A DNA stretch of 22,796 bases from an uncultured Blautia sp. (GCA_946629475.1 CAMOXX010000019.1:1-22796); one strand, 5' to 3'; shown: positions 1 through 8,713, counted from the stretch's first letter. A program made the numbers and translations. Notes: generated by a model from the sequence alone, not told the origin.

Positions 1-1403
1 TGCATGTCGGAAACCTGAGGACCGCGCTGTACGCCTACCTGATCGCCAAGCATGAGGGCGGTGATTTTCTTCTCCGCATTGAGGACACCGACCAGGAGCG
101 CTTTATGGAAGGCGCGGTAGACATTATCAACAGGACGATGGAAAAAACAGGCCTTGCTCATGATGAAGGCCCCGACAAGGACGGCGGCTTCGGCCCCTAT
201 ATCCAGAGTGAGCGCTGCGCGCAGGGTATCTATAAAAAATATGCGCAGCAGCTGATCGACCAGGGCGATGCTTACTGCTGTTTCTGCGGGGAAGAAGAGC
301 TTGCTTCGATGAAGCGCATCGTGGCGGGAAAAGAAATTTCCATCTATGACAAGCGCTGTGCATCCCTCAGCAGGGAGGAAGTGGAGAAAAGGCTCGCGAA
401 CGGCGAACCCCATGTCGTCCGTTTCAATATGCCGACCGAAGGCCAGACGACCTTCCACGATGTGATTTACGGCGATATTACCGTCGACAACGCGGAGATG
501 GAGGACCTGATCCTGATCAAGTCCGACGGCTTCCCGACCTACAATTTTGCCAACGTGGTGGACGACCATCTGATGGAAATCACCCATGTAGTGCGCGGAA
601 ACGAATATCTCTCCTCAGCGCCGAAGTACAACAGGATCTACGAAGCGTTCGGATGGGAGATCCCGACCTACGTGCACTGCCCGCTGATCACCGACGCGGA
701 CCACCAGAAGCTTTCCAAACGCTCCGGCCCCTCCTCATTCGAGGATCTTCTGGAGCAGGGCTTTGTGTCTGAGGCGATCGTGAATTATGTGGCGCTGCTC
801 GGATGGAGCCCCTCGGACAACCGGGAGATCTTTTCGCTTCCGGAGCTGGTGGAGGCATTCGACTATCACCACATGAGCAAATCGCCGGCGGTGTTCGATA
901 TCCAGAAGCTCCGCTGGATGAACAGCGAGTACATCAAAGCGATGCCGGATGACGAGTTTTACCGGATCGCCCTCCCGTATATGCAGGAGGTGCTGAAAGG
1001 GGACTATGATTTCGCGAAAATCGCGGCGATGGTAAAGACCAGGATCGAAGTATTCCCGGACATCAGGGAGCATATCGATTTCTTTGCGGAAGTACCGGAG
1101 TACGATACCTCCATGTACAAGAACAAAAAGTGGAAGACGACCGAGGAGAGCTGTCTCGCGATCCTGAAGGATCTGATCCCGATCCTTACAGCCCAGGAGG
1201 ACTATGCAAATGATCCCCTGTACGAGATACTGACCGGATACGCTTCCGAAAAAGGAATCAAGAGCGGGTCTGTCATGTGGGCTGTCCGTACAGCGCTTTC
1301 CGGGAAACAGACAACTCCGACCGGCGCGACCGGCATCATGGAGATCCTCGGAAAGGAAGAAACCCTGAAGCGGATCGGCGATGCCGTCAGCCTTCTTTCA
1401 TGA
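1..1403 (+). CDS. gltX: Glutamyl-tRNA synthetase, 5' end cut off by window
   Basis: This is a class I aminoacyl-tRNA synthetase that charges tRNA(Glu) with glutamate in the cytoplasm. The reading frame is open from the first bases; the first complete codon is at position 3. It begins inside the HIGH-type ATP-binding motif (HVGN followed by LRTALYAYLIA), so only about ten N-terminal residues are missing. The second class I signature is KLSKRSG at 708-728, a KLSKR variant of KMSKS. A Cys cluster (CCFC) and a later KRC segment resemble the zinc-binding insert of some GluRS proteins. About 466 residues are visible, which suits the usual 480-490. The gene stops with TGA at 1401-1403, and the helicase gene starts nine bases later, so the two are probably co-transcribed. 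Whether it is discriminating, or also charges tRNA(Gln), cannot be told from the window. Confidence 0.97.
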   Translation, partial: HVGNLRTALYAYLIAKHEGGDFLLRIEDTDQERFMEGAVDIINRTMEKTGLAHDEGPDKDGGFGPYIQSERCAQGIYKKYAQQLIDQGDAYCCFCGEEELASMKRIVAGKEISIYDKRCASLSREEVEKRLANGEPHVVRFNMPTEGQTTFHDVIYGDITVDNAEMEDLILIKSDGFPTYNFANVVDDHLMEITHVVRGNEYLSSAPKYNRIYEAFGWEIPTYVHCPLITDADHQKLSKRSGPSSFEDLLEQGFVSEAIVNYVALLGWSPSDNREIFSLPELVEAFDYHHMSKSPAVFDIQKLRWMNSEYIKAMPDDEFYRIALPYMQEVLKGDYDFAKIAAMVKTRIEVFPDIREHIDFFAEVPEYDTSMYKNKKWKTTEESCLAILKDLIPILTAQEDYANDPLYEILTGYASEKGIKSGSVMWAVRTALSGKQTTPTGATGIMEILGKEETLKRIGDAVSLLS

Positions 1404-1412
1404 CGATAAAAA

Positions 1413-3248
1413 ATGAAACTTAACGCATCTCAGAAAAAAGCAGCAGTTCACCTGTCGGGGCCGATGATGGTCCTGGCAGGCCCCGGTTCGGGGAAAACCT
1501 CCGTTATCGTACACAGAACCGAATATCTGATCACTCAGGGGAAGGTACCGCCTTCCCATATTCTTGTTGTGACTTTTTCACGCGCGGCGGCCCGCGAGAT
1601 GCGCGACCGCTTTCTTCAGCATGTCGGGAAAAAGCAGACAGAGGTCACCTTCGGAACCTTCCACGGGGTGTTTTACGGAATTTTGAAGGCTGCCTACCAT
1701 CTGGGGCCTGAGAACATCCTGTCGGAGAAGGAAAAGCTTGAGATCCTGCAGAAGATTATCCTGCATCGCAGCCCCGACCAGGCCTCGGAGCACGATTTTT
1801 TAGAGGAGATCTCCCGGGAGATCGGCAGCGTCAAAGGGAACAACATCGATATCGGGCACTATTATTCGCAGAGCTGCCCGGACGAGGTGTTCCGCCAGAT
1901 TTTTTCGGATTACCGGAAGGAGATGAACGCGCGCCGGAAGCTGGATTTCGACGATATGATCCTTTTCTGCTATGAGCTGTTCCGGAAACGGGAGGATATC
2001 CTGAAGGCCTGGCAGAACAAATTCCGCTATATTCTGGTGGACGAATTCCAGGACATCAATCAGCTGCAGTACGAGGTGGTGCGGCTCCTTGCCCTGCCGG
2101 AAAACAATCTGTTTGTGGTGGGCGACGACGACCAGTCCATCTACCATTTCAGAGGGGCCAGGCCTGAGATCATGCTGAATTTTAAAAAGGACTATCCCGG
2201 AGCCGAAACCGTGCTTCTGGATGTCAATTACCGGTGCACGGGGAGCGTGCTGGAGTGCGCCTCCCGCGTGATCCGGAACAACCGGGAACGGTATTCGAAA
2301 AAGCTTAAAACCGAGAACCAGGCGGGAAGCCGCGTGCTGAGCCTTTCCTTCGCGGACCCGCCGGAGGAGTACCGGTATCTGATCGATAAAATCCGGAAGC
2401 ACACATCGGACGGCGGCAGCTATTCCGACATCGCGGTGCTGTTCCGCACCAACCAGGAGGCGGAGGGGCTGATTCAGGCGCTGGCGGGGTATCAGATTCC
2501 GTTTGTGATGCGGGAGCAGCTGCCGAGCCTGTTCCGGCACTGGATCTGCCGCGATCTTCTGGCATACCTGCATCTGGCAGCAGGGGAAAAGGACCGGAAA
2601 TACCTGCTGAATATCATGAACCGCCCAAACCGGTATATATCCAGGGAGGCGGTTTCCGGAGGCAGCGCCACACTCGGCTCTCTTATGGCGTATTACAGCG
2701 ACAAGGACTGGATGATTGACCGCCTGGTGACCCTGCAGAATCATCTGCGCATTATCGGCCGGCTGAACCCGTTCGCTGCCGTCAATTTTATAAGGAAGAC
2801 GGTCGGATACGAAGATTACTTGCATGATTACGCTATCTATCGTAAAATCAAACCGGAGGACCTGTTCGACATGCTCGACAGGATCCATGAGAGCACCAAA
2901 GGGTGCGAAAGCCTTGCGGCCTGGGAGGCGCATATTTCCGAATACGAGAGGATCCTGGAGGAGCAGCAGAAGCACCAGGAGGAGCTCCCGGACGGCGTTG
3001 TGCTTTCTACGCTCCACCGTGTCAAGGGACTGGAGTATAAAAAGGTGTTTATCATCAATGTGAATGAAGGGACGATTCCCTACCGGAAGGCGGTCCTTCC
3101 GGCAGCCCTCGAGGAGGAGCGGCGGCTCTTTTACGTGGGCATGACCCGCGCGTCCGAAGATCTGACGCTGTGCTGGGTCGCCAGGGAGCATGACAGGAAG
3201 AGGGAACCGTCGCGGTTTTTGACGGAAGCGGCGCTGATGACGCCCTGA
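1413..3248 (+). CDS. UvrD/Rep/PcrA-family ATP-dependent DNA helicase, compact form
   Basis: This is a superfamily 1A 3'-5' DNA helicase. The motifs run in order: Q motif near residue 7 (NASQKKA), Walker A GPGSGKT at about 23-29, motif Ia (VVTFSRAAAREM), Ib (TFGTFHGVF), Walker B VDEFQD at about 209-214, motif III GDDDQSIYHFRGA, motif IV (IAVLFRTN), motif V (STLHRVKGLEYKKVF) and motif VI (RRLFYVGMTRA). At 611 residues it is about 100 shorter than typical PcrA/UvrD, and it ends shortly after motif VI, so it lacks the C-terminal Tudor-like extension through which PcrA contacts RNA polymerase. The ATG follows the gltX stop by nine bases without a convincing Shine-Dalgarno, which suggests translational coupling. 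It is probably a second helicase beside a full-length PcrA elsewhere in the genome; its exact role is unknown. Confidence 0.93.
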   Translation: MKLNASQKKAAVHLSGPMMVLAGPGSGKTSVIVHRTEYLITQGKVPPSHILVVTFSRAAAREMRDRFLQHVGKKQTEVTFGTFHGVFYGILKAAYHLGPENILSEKEKLEILQKIILHRSPDQASEHDFLEEISREIGSVKGNNIDIGHYYSQSCPDEVFRQIFSDYRKEMNARRKLDFDDMILFCYELFRKREDILKAWQNKFRYILVDEFQDINQLQYEVVRLLALPENNLFVVGDDDQSIYHFRGARPEIMLNFKKDYPGAETVLLDVNYRCTGSVLECASRVIRNNRERYSKKLKTENQAGSRVLSLSFADPPEEYRYLIDKIRKHTSDGGSYSDIAVLFRTNQEAEGLIQALAGYQIPFVMREQLPSLFRHWICRDLLAYLHLAAGEKDRKYLLNIMNRPNRYISREAVSGGSATLGSLMAYYSDKDWMIDRLVTLQNHLRIIGRLNPFAAVNFIRKTVGYEDYLHDYAIYRKIKPEDLFDMLDRIHESTKGCESLAAWEAHISEYERILEEQQKHQEELPDGVVLSTLHRVKGLEYKKVFIINVNEGTIPYRKAVLPAALEEERRLFYVGMTRASEDLTLCWVAREHDRKREPSRFLTEAALMTP

Positions 3249-3267
3249 AAACGGATGAGGGGGAAAC

Positions 3268-3813
3268 ATGGAGGGAATCATTTACTATACAAAAGTGAAG
3301 GAGGAGTACCAGGGCAAAAAACTCGATCATATGATCGGGGAAAAGCTGCTGGAGGAGGGACTCCGGAAAGAGTACGGCAGGGAACTGAAGTTCGAGCCAA
3401 GGGAAAAAGGGGAGCACGGAAAACCGTTCTTTACATTAGCTCCCGATATCCATTATAATATCAGTCATTCCGGCATTTATGTGGTCTGTATTTTTGCCCC
3501 GGAGCCGGTGGGGATCGATATTCAGGAGCACCGCCCGGTCAATTACGAGCTGGTGCTGGAGCGCACCGTTCCCCCGCTTCTGGCCCGGGAGATCCTGGAC
3601 TCGGACGATATGGACAAGGCGTTTTTTACCCAGTGGGTGCTTCGTGAAGCCTACATCAAATGGACGGGGGAAGGACTGTCGAGGGATCTCCGCACGATCC
3701 CGATGGACGATGGAACATATACCCTCCTGGAGCTCGATCCCGGATACAGCTGCGCGGTGTGGAGCCGGAACCCGCTGGAAATACAGCTGAAATATGCCGA
3801 TATTACTCTATAA
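3268..3813 (+). CDS. 4'-phosphopantetheinyl transferase, Sfp family
   Basis: The enzyme transfers the phosphopantetheine arm of CoA to a serine of carrier proteins (acyl, peptidyl or aryl carrier domains). The visible family motifs are GKPFF (P1), YNISHSG (P1a), VGIDIQ with the Mg-binding Asp (P2), and WVLREAYIKWTGEGL (P3), which keeps the catalytic Glu and the downstream Lys; the usual WxxKE is WxxRE here. At 181 residues it is shorter than Bacillus Sfp (about 224). The start ATG at 3268 is chosen because a GAGGGGG Shine-Dalgarno lies at 3257-3263. An in-frame-looking ATG at 3255 belongs to a different frame. The gene begins 19 bases after the helicase stop, so it is probably in the same transcript. 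No carrier-protein gene is visible nearby, so the substrate is unknown. Confidence 0.9.
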   Translation: MEGIIYYTKVKEEYQGKKLDHMIGEKLLEEGLRKEYGRELKFEPREKGEHGKPFFTLAPDIHYNISHSGIYVVCIFAPEPVGIDIQEHRPVNYELVLERTVPPLLAREILDSDDMDKAFFTQWVLREAYIKWTGEGLSRDLRTIPMDDGTYTLLELDPGYSCAVWSRNPLEIQLKYADITL

Positions 3814-3836
3814 ACACGCAGGAGGCATGACGCAAA

Positions 3837-5426
3837 GTGTCAGATTATAAAAAAGAAATCGAAAAAAGAAGAACATTTGCCATTATTTCCCACCCGGACG
3901 CAGGCAAGACAACCCTCACGGAAAAGTTTCTCCTGTACGGAGGCGCGATTAACCTCGCAGGCAGTGTAAAGGGAAAGGCGACAGCCCGGCATGCGGTGTC
4001 GGACTGGATGGAGATCGAAAAGGAGAGAGGTATTTCGGTGACTTCATCGGTGCTCCAGTTCCACTACGACAACCGATGCATTAATATACTGGATACGCCG
4101 GGGCATCAGGACTTTTCGGAGGATACCTACCGTACCCTGATGGCGGCGGACTCCGCCGTCATGGTGATTGACGGATCCAAGGGAGTCGAGGCGCAGACGC
4201 GAAAGCTCTTTAAGGTGTGCGTAATGCGCCATATTCCGATTTTCACATTTATCAACAAGCTTGACAGGGACGCGAACGATACCTTTGACCTGCTGGACGA
4301 GATCGAGAAGAAGCTCGGAATCGCCACCTGCCCGGTCAACTGGCCGATCGGCTCCGGCAAAAAGTTCCGCGGCGTGTATGACCGCGACACGCGGAATGTG
4401 CTGATCTTTTCGGACACGCAGAAGGGCACCAAAGAGGGCGTGATCGAGGAGATCCCGATCGACGATCCCCGCATCGATGAGGTCATGGATCCGGATCAGA
4501 AGGACCAGCTGTTTGAGGAAATCGAACTCCTGGACGGGGCCGGAGTTTCGTTCGATCAGGAAAAAGTGTCGGCCGGGGAGCTGACGCCTGTGTTTTTCGG
4601 CTCGGCCCTCACAAACTTCGGTGTGGAGACATTCCTGCAGCATTTCCTCAGCATGACCACCTCACCTCTGCCGCGTATGTCGGACGAGGGTGTCATCGAT
4701 CCGATGGACAGCGTGTTCTCGGCCTTTGTGTTCAAAATCCAGGCCAACATGAACAAGGCGCACCGCGACAGGATCGCCTTTATGCGCATCTGCTCCGGAA
4801 AATTCGACGCCCAGGATGAGGTGTACCATGTTCAGGGTGACAAAAAAATGCGCCTGCTTCAGCCGCAGCAGATGATGGCGGAATCGCGCCATGTGGTCGA
4901 TGAGGCCTATGCCGGCGATATCATCGGCGTGTTCGACCCCGGAATTTTCAGCATCGGGGATACCATCTGTACGCCGGGGAACCGCTTTGCATTTGAGGGC
5001 ATTCCGACCTTCGCGCCGGAGCACTTTGCCCGCGTGCGCCAGATCGATACCATGAAGCGTAAGCAGTTTGTGAAGGGCATCAACCAGATCGCCCAGGAAG
5101 GCGCGATCCAGATCTTCCAGGAGCTGAACAGCGGCCTGGAGGAGATCATTGTCGGGGTGGTCGGTGTTCTGCAGTTTGACGTACTGAAATACCGTCTGGA
5201 AAATGAGTATAACGTGGAGATCGGACTGGATATGCTGCCTTACGAGCACATCCGCTGGATCGAGAACAAGGAAGAAGTGAACGTGGAGACGATCACGGGG
5301 ACCTCCGATATGAAGAAGGTGACAGATCTGAAGGGCAATCCGCTGCTCCTGTTCATCAATGCGTGGAGCGTCGGCATGACTCTGGACCGCAACCCGGGGC
5401 TGAAGCTGGCGGAATTCAGCAGGTAG
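3837..5426 (+). CDS. prfC: Peptide chain release factor 3 (GTPase), GTG start
   Basis: RF3 is a translational GTPase that recycles RF1/RF2 from the ribosome after peptide release. The 529-residue length equals the E. coli family norm. The motifs are G1 SHPDAGKTT at about residues 18-26, the switch I region (ERGISVTSSV), G3 DTPGHQDFSEDTYRT and G4 NKLDRD, with the RF3-specific C-terminal region following (GVVGVLQFDVL). The start is GTG at 3837. A GGAGG lies at 3821-3825, giving an 11-base spacing. An ATG at 3827 sits one base after the GGAGG and opens only a seven-codon frame, so it is rejected. The gene follows the phosphopantetheinyl transferase by 23 bases. No intrinsic terminator is visible after the TAG stop; the next operon has its own promoter. 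Confidence 0.97.
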   Translation: MSDYKKEIEKRRTFAIISHPDAGKTTLTEKFLLYGGAINLAGSVKGKATARHAVSDWMEIEKERGISVTSSVLQFHYDNRCINILDTPGHQDFSEDTYRTLMAADSAVMVIDGSKGVEAQTRKLFKVCVMRHIPIFTFINKLDRDANDTFDLLDEIEKKLGIATCPVNWPIGSGKKFRGVYDRDTRNVLIFSDTQKGTKEGVIEEIPIDDPRIDEVMDPDQKDQLFEEIELLDGAGVSFDQEKVSAGELTPVFFGSALTNFGVETFLQHFLSMTTSPLPRMSDEGVIDPMDSVFSAFVFKIQANMNKAHRDRIAFMRICSGKFDAQDEVYHVQGDKKMRLLQPQQMMAESRHVVDEAYAGDIIGVFDPGIFSIGDTICTPGNRFAFEGIPTFAPEHFARVRQIDTMKRKQFVKGINQIAQEGAIQIFQELNSGLEEIIVGVVGVLQFDVLKYRLENEYNVEIGLDMLPYEHIRWIENKEEVNVETITGTSDMKKVTDLKGNPLLLFINAWSVGMTLDRNPGLKLAEFSR

Positions 5427-5456
5427 TTGTTTGGCTGCTTACGGATTGATTTCTTC

Positions 5457-5485
5457 TTTAAAAATATACGGATATTTGATATACT
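5457..5485 (+). promoter_or_regulatory. Extended -10 promoter for the asp23-recN operon
   Basis: The -10 box TATACT (5480-5485) is preceded by TGa (5477-5479), giving the extended -10 form. A weak -35 match, TTTAAA (5457-5462), lies 17 bases upstream. Transcription would start near 5492, leaving a leader of about 60 bases before asp23. This is seen by eye only and has not been tested. Confidence 0.62.
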
Positions 5486-5510
5486 GGTATTTATATAAAG
5501 ATAAATGTCT

Positions 5511-5537
5511 GCGGAATCCGTTTTGACGGGATCCCGC
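5511..5537 (+). other. Hairpin in the asp23 leader
   Basis: GCGGAATCC (5511-5519) pairs with GGATCCCGC (5529-5537) through nine positions with one A-C mismatch, around a nine-base loop. It ends three bases before the GGAGGTG Shine-Dalgarno of asp23. There is no T-run, so it is not a terminator. It could stabilise the mRNA or affect translation initiation, or be chance in a GC-rich patch. Confidence 0.4.
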
Positions 5538-5551
5538 GCCGGAGGTGTCAT

Positions 5552-5941
5552 ATGGCGGAAAAAAGAATTGTTTATAAAATACAGGATCTGGGAGGAATCG
5601 GGGAAGTTCATATCACCGAAGAGGTCGTGACAAAGATCGCCGCGCTGGCCGCGACAGAGGTCGACGGCGTGCGGTCCATGACCGGCGGCATCACGCATGA
5701 ATCGGTGGAAAAGCTGGGCATCAAGAACCTTGCAAAAGCCGTCAGGATCGAATTTGACGACGATGCGGTGACGGTGGACCTGAATCTGAATATGGAGTAT
5801 GACAAGAACATCCTTGAAACCAGCAAAGCAGTGCAGGACAAGGTGAAATCGTCCATTGAAAACATGACCGGGCTTACGGTGACGGAGGTCAACATCCACA
5901 TCGCCGGTGTTGATATGGAAAACACAGAAAAAGGAAAGTAA
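5552..5941 (+). CDS. Asp23/Gls24 family envelope stress protein
   Basis: This small acidic protein of 129 residues belongs to the Asp23/Gls24 family (formerly DUF322; YqhY in Bacillus). Members are associated with cell envelope stress, alkaline shock and, for YqhY-like members, fatty-acid synthesis control. The family core is visible as GEVHITEEVVTKIAALAATEV, followed by GVRSMTGG, and then the beta-rich half (VTVDLNLNMEYDKNILE). There is no signal peptide or membrane segment. The ATG at 5552 follows a near-perfect GGAGGTG Shine-Dalgarno at 5541-5547. It is the first gene of the operon, directly before nusB, the same order as yqhY-nusB in Bacillus. In many spore formers the spoIIIA cluster lies just upstream; here prfC does. 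Confidence 0.92.
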   Translation: MAEKRIVYKIQDLGGIGEVHITEEVVTKIAALAATEVDGVRSMTGGITHESVEKLGIKNLAKAVRIEFDDDAVTVDLNLNMEYDKNILETSKAVQDKVKSSIENMTGLTVTEVNIHIAGVDMENTEKGK

Positions 5942-5980
5942 TACAGCTTTCCTTTTCTTATCATTTACGAGGTGGATTAT

Positions 5981-6391
5981 ATGCGGCGATCTGAGCTAAG
6001 AGAACATATTTTCAAATTGTTGTTTGTGTCGGAATTCAACACGCCCGATGAGATGCCGGAGCAGCTGGCGCTGTACTTTGAGGATCTCGCCCCGCTTTCC
6101 CCCGAGGATCAGGAATACATGGAGAATAAGTACCGGAAGGTGCAGGAGCATCTCGAGGAGATCGATGTTCTCCTGAACAGCGTCAGCAAGGGGTGGAAGA
6201 CAAAGCGTATGAACCGGGTGGACCTGGCGACACTGCGGCTTGCCGTCTATGAGGTCAATTATGACGAGGATGTCCCGACTGGCGTCGCGATCAATGAGGC
6301 CGTCGAACTGGCAAAGAGATTCGGCGGGGACGAGTCCGGCTCCTTTGTAAACGGAATTCTCGGCAAGGTGGCTCGGGATGCAGGGGAATAA
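5981..6391 (+). CDS. nusB: Transcription antitermination protein NusB
   Basis: NusB binds boxA RNA with NusE (ribosomal protein S10) in the rRNA antitermination complex. The all-helical family pattern is visible: RRSELREHIFKLLFVSEF at the N-terminus, then WKTKRMNRVDLATLRLAVYEV, then DVPTGVAINEAVELAKRFGGDESGSFVNGILGKV, which is the most conserved part of NusB. The start is taken as ATG 5981 (136 residues), because the GAGGTGG Shine-Dalgarno is at 5969-5975. The GTG at 5972 in the same frame lies inside that Shine-Dalgarno and is unlikely to be used. The 3' end overlaps the xseA start by 14 bases, so translation of the two is probably coupled. Confidence 0.95.
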   Translation: MRRSELREHIFKLLFVSEFNTPDEMPEQLALYFEDLAPLSPEDQEYMENKYRKVQEHLEEIDVLLNSVSKGWKTKRMNRVDLATLRLAVYEVNYDEDVPTGVAINEAVELAKRFGGDESGSFVNGILGKVARDAGE

Positions 6392-7598
6392 TATCTATAC
6401 GGTGGCCCAGGTCAACCGTTATGTCCACAACATGTTCTCCCAGGATTTTTTTCTCAAAAGACTCTATGTTAAGGGGGAAGTGTCCAACTGCAAGTACCAT
6501 ACCAGCGGCCACATCTATTTTTCCCTGAAGGACGAGAGCGGCACCATCAGCTGCGTGATGTTTGCGGGCTCCCGGCGGGGCCTGGCGTTCCGCATGAAGG
6601 ACGGCGACAGGGTCGTGGTGTGCGGGAGCGTCGAGGTGTACGAGCGCGACGGGAGATACCAGCTGTACGCGAAGGAGATCACCCTGGAGGGGGCCGGGCT
6701 CCTGTACGAGAGGTATCTGGCCCTGAAGCAGGAGCTGGAGGACATGGGCATGTTCGCCCCCGAATACAAAAAGCCCATCCCGAAGTTTGTCAAACGGCTG
6801 GGAGTTGTGACGGCGCCGACCGGCGCCGCCATTCAGGATATCCGGAACGTGTCACTCAGGAGAAGTCCGTACCTGCAGATTATTCTGTATCCTGCCCTGG
6901 TTCAGGGCGAGGGGGCAGCGGAAAGTGTTGCCAGGGGAATCCGGATGCTTGACCGGGCAGGTGTGGATGTGATCATCGCCGGCCGCGGCGGCGGATCGAT
7001 CGAGGACCTCTGGGCTTTCAATGAGGAGATCGTCGCACGTGCGATATTCGAGTGCGATACCCCTGTGATATCGGCGGTTGGCCACGAGACGGATTTTACC
7101 ATTGCGGACTTTGTGGCGGATTTAAGAGCACCGACGCCTTCCGCGGCGGCGGAAATCGCGGTGCCGGATTTTGCGCAGGTGCTGATGCGTTTCCGCCAGA
7201 CGGAGGACCGCATGACGCGCGCGATGCAGACACGGACGGGCATGATGCGCGCCGCGCTTTCCCTCTATCAGGAAAAGCTGAAGGCGAGAAGCCCGGAAAG
7301 CCGGCTGAGGGAGGACAGACAGTATCTGGCTGATCTGGAAAACCGGATCCGGGGCGGCATGGATGATAAGGTCACCCTGAACCGGCACCGGCTGGTTATA
7401 GCGGCTGAGCGTTTTTCGGGCCTGTCGCCCTTAAAACGGCTTCAGAGCGGCTACTCCTATGTGGCTGATCAGGAGGGAAGGGCCGTGACGGGCACGGCGA
7501 TGGTGCACCCGGGCGATACGGTGACGGTGCATGTGACCGACGGTAAATTTGAGGCATCGGTCATAAGAGTGATGCCGCAGGATCGATCTGCAATGTAA
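6378..7598 (+). CDS. xseA: Exodeoxyribonuclease VII large subunit
   Basis: This is the catalytic subunit of exonuclease VII, which degrades single-stranded DNA from both ends to oligonucleotides together with XseB. The N-terminal OB-fold is visible over about residues 5-100 (VAQVNRYV, then KGEVSNCKYHTSGHIYFSLKD). The catalytic domain follows, with GVVTAPTGAAIQDI, GRGGGSIEDLWAFNEE, SAVGHETDFTIADFVADLRAPTPSAAAE and, near the C-terminus, LKRLQSGYSYV. At 406 residues the length is normal. The ATG at 6378 lies inside the end of nusB and has an AAGGTGG Shine-Dalgarno at 6365-6371. The xseB gene follows after 13 bases. Confidence 0.97.
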   Translation: MQGNNIYTVAQVNRYVHNMFSQDFFLKRLYVKGEVSNCKYHTSGHIYFSLKDESGTISCVMFAGSRRGLAFRMKDGDRVVVCGSVEVYERDGRYQLYAKEITLEGAGLLYERYLALKQELEDMGMFAPEYKKPIPKFVKRLGVVTAPTGAAIQDIRNVSLRRSPYLQIILYPALVQGEGAAESVARGIRMLDRAGVDVIIAGRGGGSIEDLWAFNEEIVARAIFECDTPVISAVGHETDFTIADFVADLRAPTPSAAAEIAVPDFAQVLMRFRQTEDRMTRAMQTRTGMMRAALSLYQEKLKARSPESRLREDRQYLADLENRIRGGMDDKVTLNRHRLVIAAERFSGLSPLKRLQSGYSYVADQEGRAVTGTAMVHPGDTVTVHVTDGKFEASVIRVMPQDRSAM

Positions 7599-7611
7599 AG
7601 GAAACAGACAA

Positions 7612-7845
7612 ATGGCGGAAAAAAAGACCAATGATCAGGAAGAACTGAAGCTTGAGGAAGCTTTTGCGCGGCTCGATGCCATTGCAGAAAAGCTGGAGAA
7701 CCGCGAAACCTCTTTAGAGGATTCGTTTCAGCTTTATCAGCAGGGGATGGAGCTGCTGAAATACTGCAGCAGCCGTCTTGATACGGTGGAAAAAAAGATA
7801 CTTCAGATAAATGAGGATGGGACGTTCAGTGAGTTTTCAAGATGA
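7612..7845 (+). CDS. xseB: Exodeoxyribonuclease VII small subunit
   Basis: A 77-residue helical protein, the accessory small subunit that binds XseA in several copies. The family pattern is clear: LKLEEAFARLDAIAEKLENRETSLEDSFQLYQQGMELL, followed by a helix with CSSRLDTVEKKI. The length matches the family. A purine-rich AAAGGAAA (7597-7604) precedes the ATG. The end overlaps the likely GTG start of ispA by 17 bases. The xseA-xseB-ispA-dxs order is conserved in many Firmicutes. Confidence 0.96.
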   Translation: MAEKKTNDQEELKLEEAFARLDAIAEKLENRETSLEDSFQLYQQGMELLKYCSSRLDTVEKKILQINEDGTFSEFSR

Positions 7846-8713
7846 ATTATTAAAAAGAACTGAAGAGGCCGAGAGGATCATTAAACAATACCTTCCGGAG
7901 GCGGACGGCTTTTGCGAAACACTCCCGGAGGCGATGACCTATGCCATGACGGCGGGCGGAAAGCGGCTCCGTCCGGTGCTGATGAAAGCAGTGTTCGACA
8001 TGCTCGGCGGAAAAGGCTCTGTGATTGAGCCCTTTATGGCGGGGATCGAGATGATCCACACACATTCCCTGATTCATGACGACCTGCCCGCGATCGACAA
8101 TGATGATTACCGGAGGAACCGGCTGACGGTGCACAAGGTTTACGGCGAGGCGATGGGGGTGCTGTCGGGCGACGCGCTCTTGAACTATGCCTACGAGACC
8201 ATGCTGAAGGCGTTTGATCTTACGGACAGGCCGGAACTGGCGGTGCGTTCCCTCCGCCTGATCGCGGAAAAGACCGGGATGCACGGCATGCTCGGCGGGC
8301 AGAGCGTGGACGTTCAGAATGACGGCCGCATTAAGAGCCCGGAGATGCTTGACTATATTTACAGGAAGAAAACTTCCGCTCTTCTGGAAGCCTCCATGGA
8401 GGTCGGTGCAGTCCTGGCAGGCGCCGGCGACGAACTGATCAAAGAAATTGGCAGAGCTGCGGGAAAAGTCGGCATGGCCTTCCAGATCCAGGATGATATT
8501 CTGGATGTGGAGGGGGATGAGAAGGTGCTCGGCAAACCGGTGCACAGTGATGAGAAGAATCATAAGTTCACCTATGTCACCCTCCAGGGTATCCAGGGGG
8601 CAAAAAACGAGGCGCTGAGATTCTCGAAGGAAGCATCCGCGATCATGGCTTCCATGGGGCAGGGCAGTTTTGTAGAATCCCTGATCCTGTATCTCACGAC
8701 TCGAGAAAAATGA
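7829..8713 (+). CDS. ispA: Polyprenyl (geranyl/farnesyl) diphosphate synthase
   Basis: This trans-prenyltransferase condenses IPP with DMAPP/GPP to make short-chain isoprenoid diphosphates for undecaprenyl phosphate and quinone-type products. The first Asp-rich motif is HDDLPAIDNDD (Asp84-Asp85 onward) and the second is QIQDDILD (Asp222-Asp223). GGKRLRP near the N-terminus is the IPP-binding Lys/Arg region. The preferred start is GTG 7829 (294 residues, MSFQDELL...), because this is where family similarity begins and a GAGGATGGG stretch lies 6-7 bases upstream. An ATG at 7811 would add six residues. The gene lies next to dxs, which supplies the upstream MEP pathway. The chain length of the product cannot be fixed by eye. 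Confidence 0.93.
   Translation: MSFQDELLKRTEEAERIIKQYLPEADGFCETLPEAMTYAMTAGGKRLRPVLMKAVFDMLGGKGSVIEPFMAGIEMIHTHSLIHDDLPAIDNDDYRRNRLTVHKVYGEAMGVLSGDALLNYAYETMLKAFDLTDRPELAVRSLRLIAEKTGMHGMLGGQSVDVQNDGRIKSPEMLDYIYRKKTSALLEASMEVGAVLAGAGDELIKEIGRAAGKVGMAFQIQDDILDVEGDEKVLGKPVHSDEKNHKFTYVTLQGIQGAKNEALRFSKEASAIMASMGQGSFVESLILYLTTREK

Noticed and set aside
1800..3281. A 493-codon open frame on the minus strand opposite the helicase gene.
   Set aside because: It shows no recognisable domain, is rich in His, Pro, Arg and Leu as expected of an antisense shadow of GC-rich coding DNA, and lies wholly opposite a gene with all its helicase motifs.
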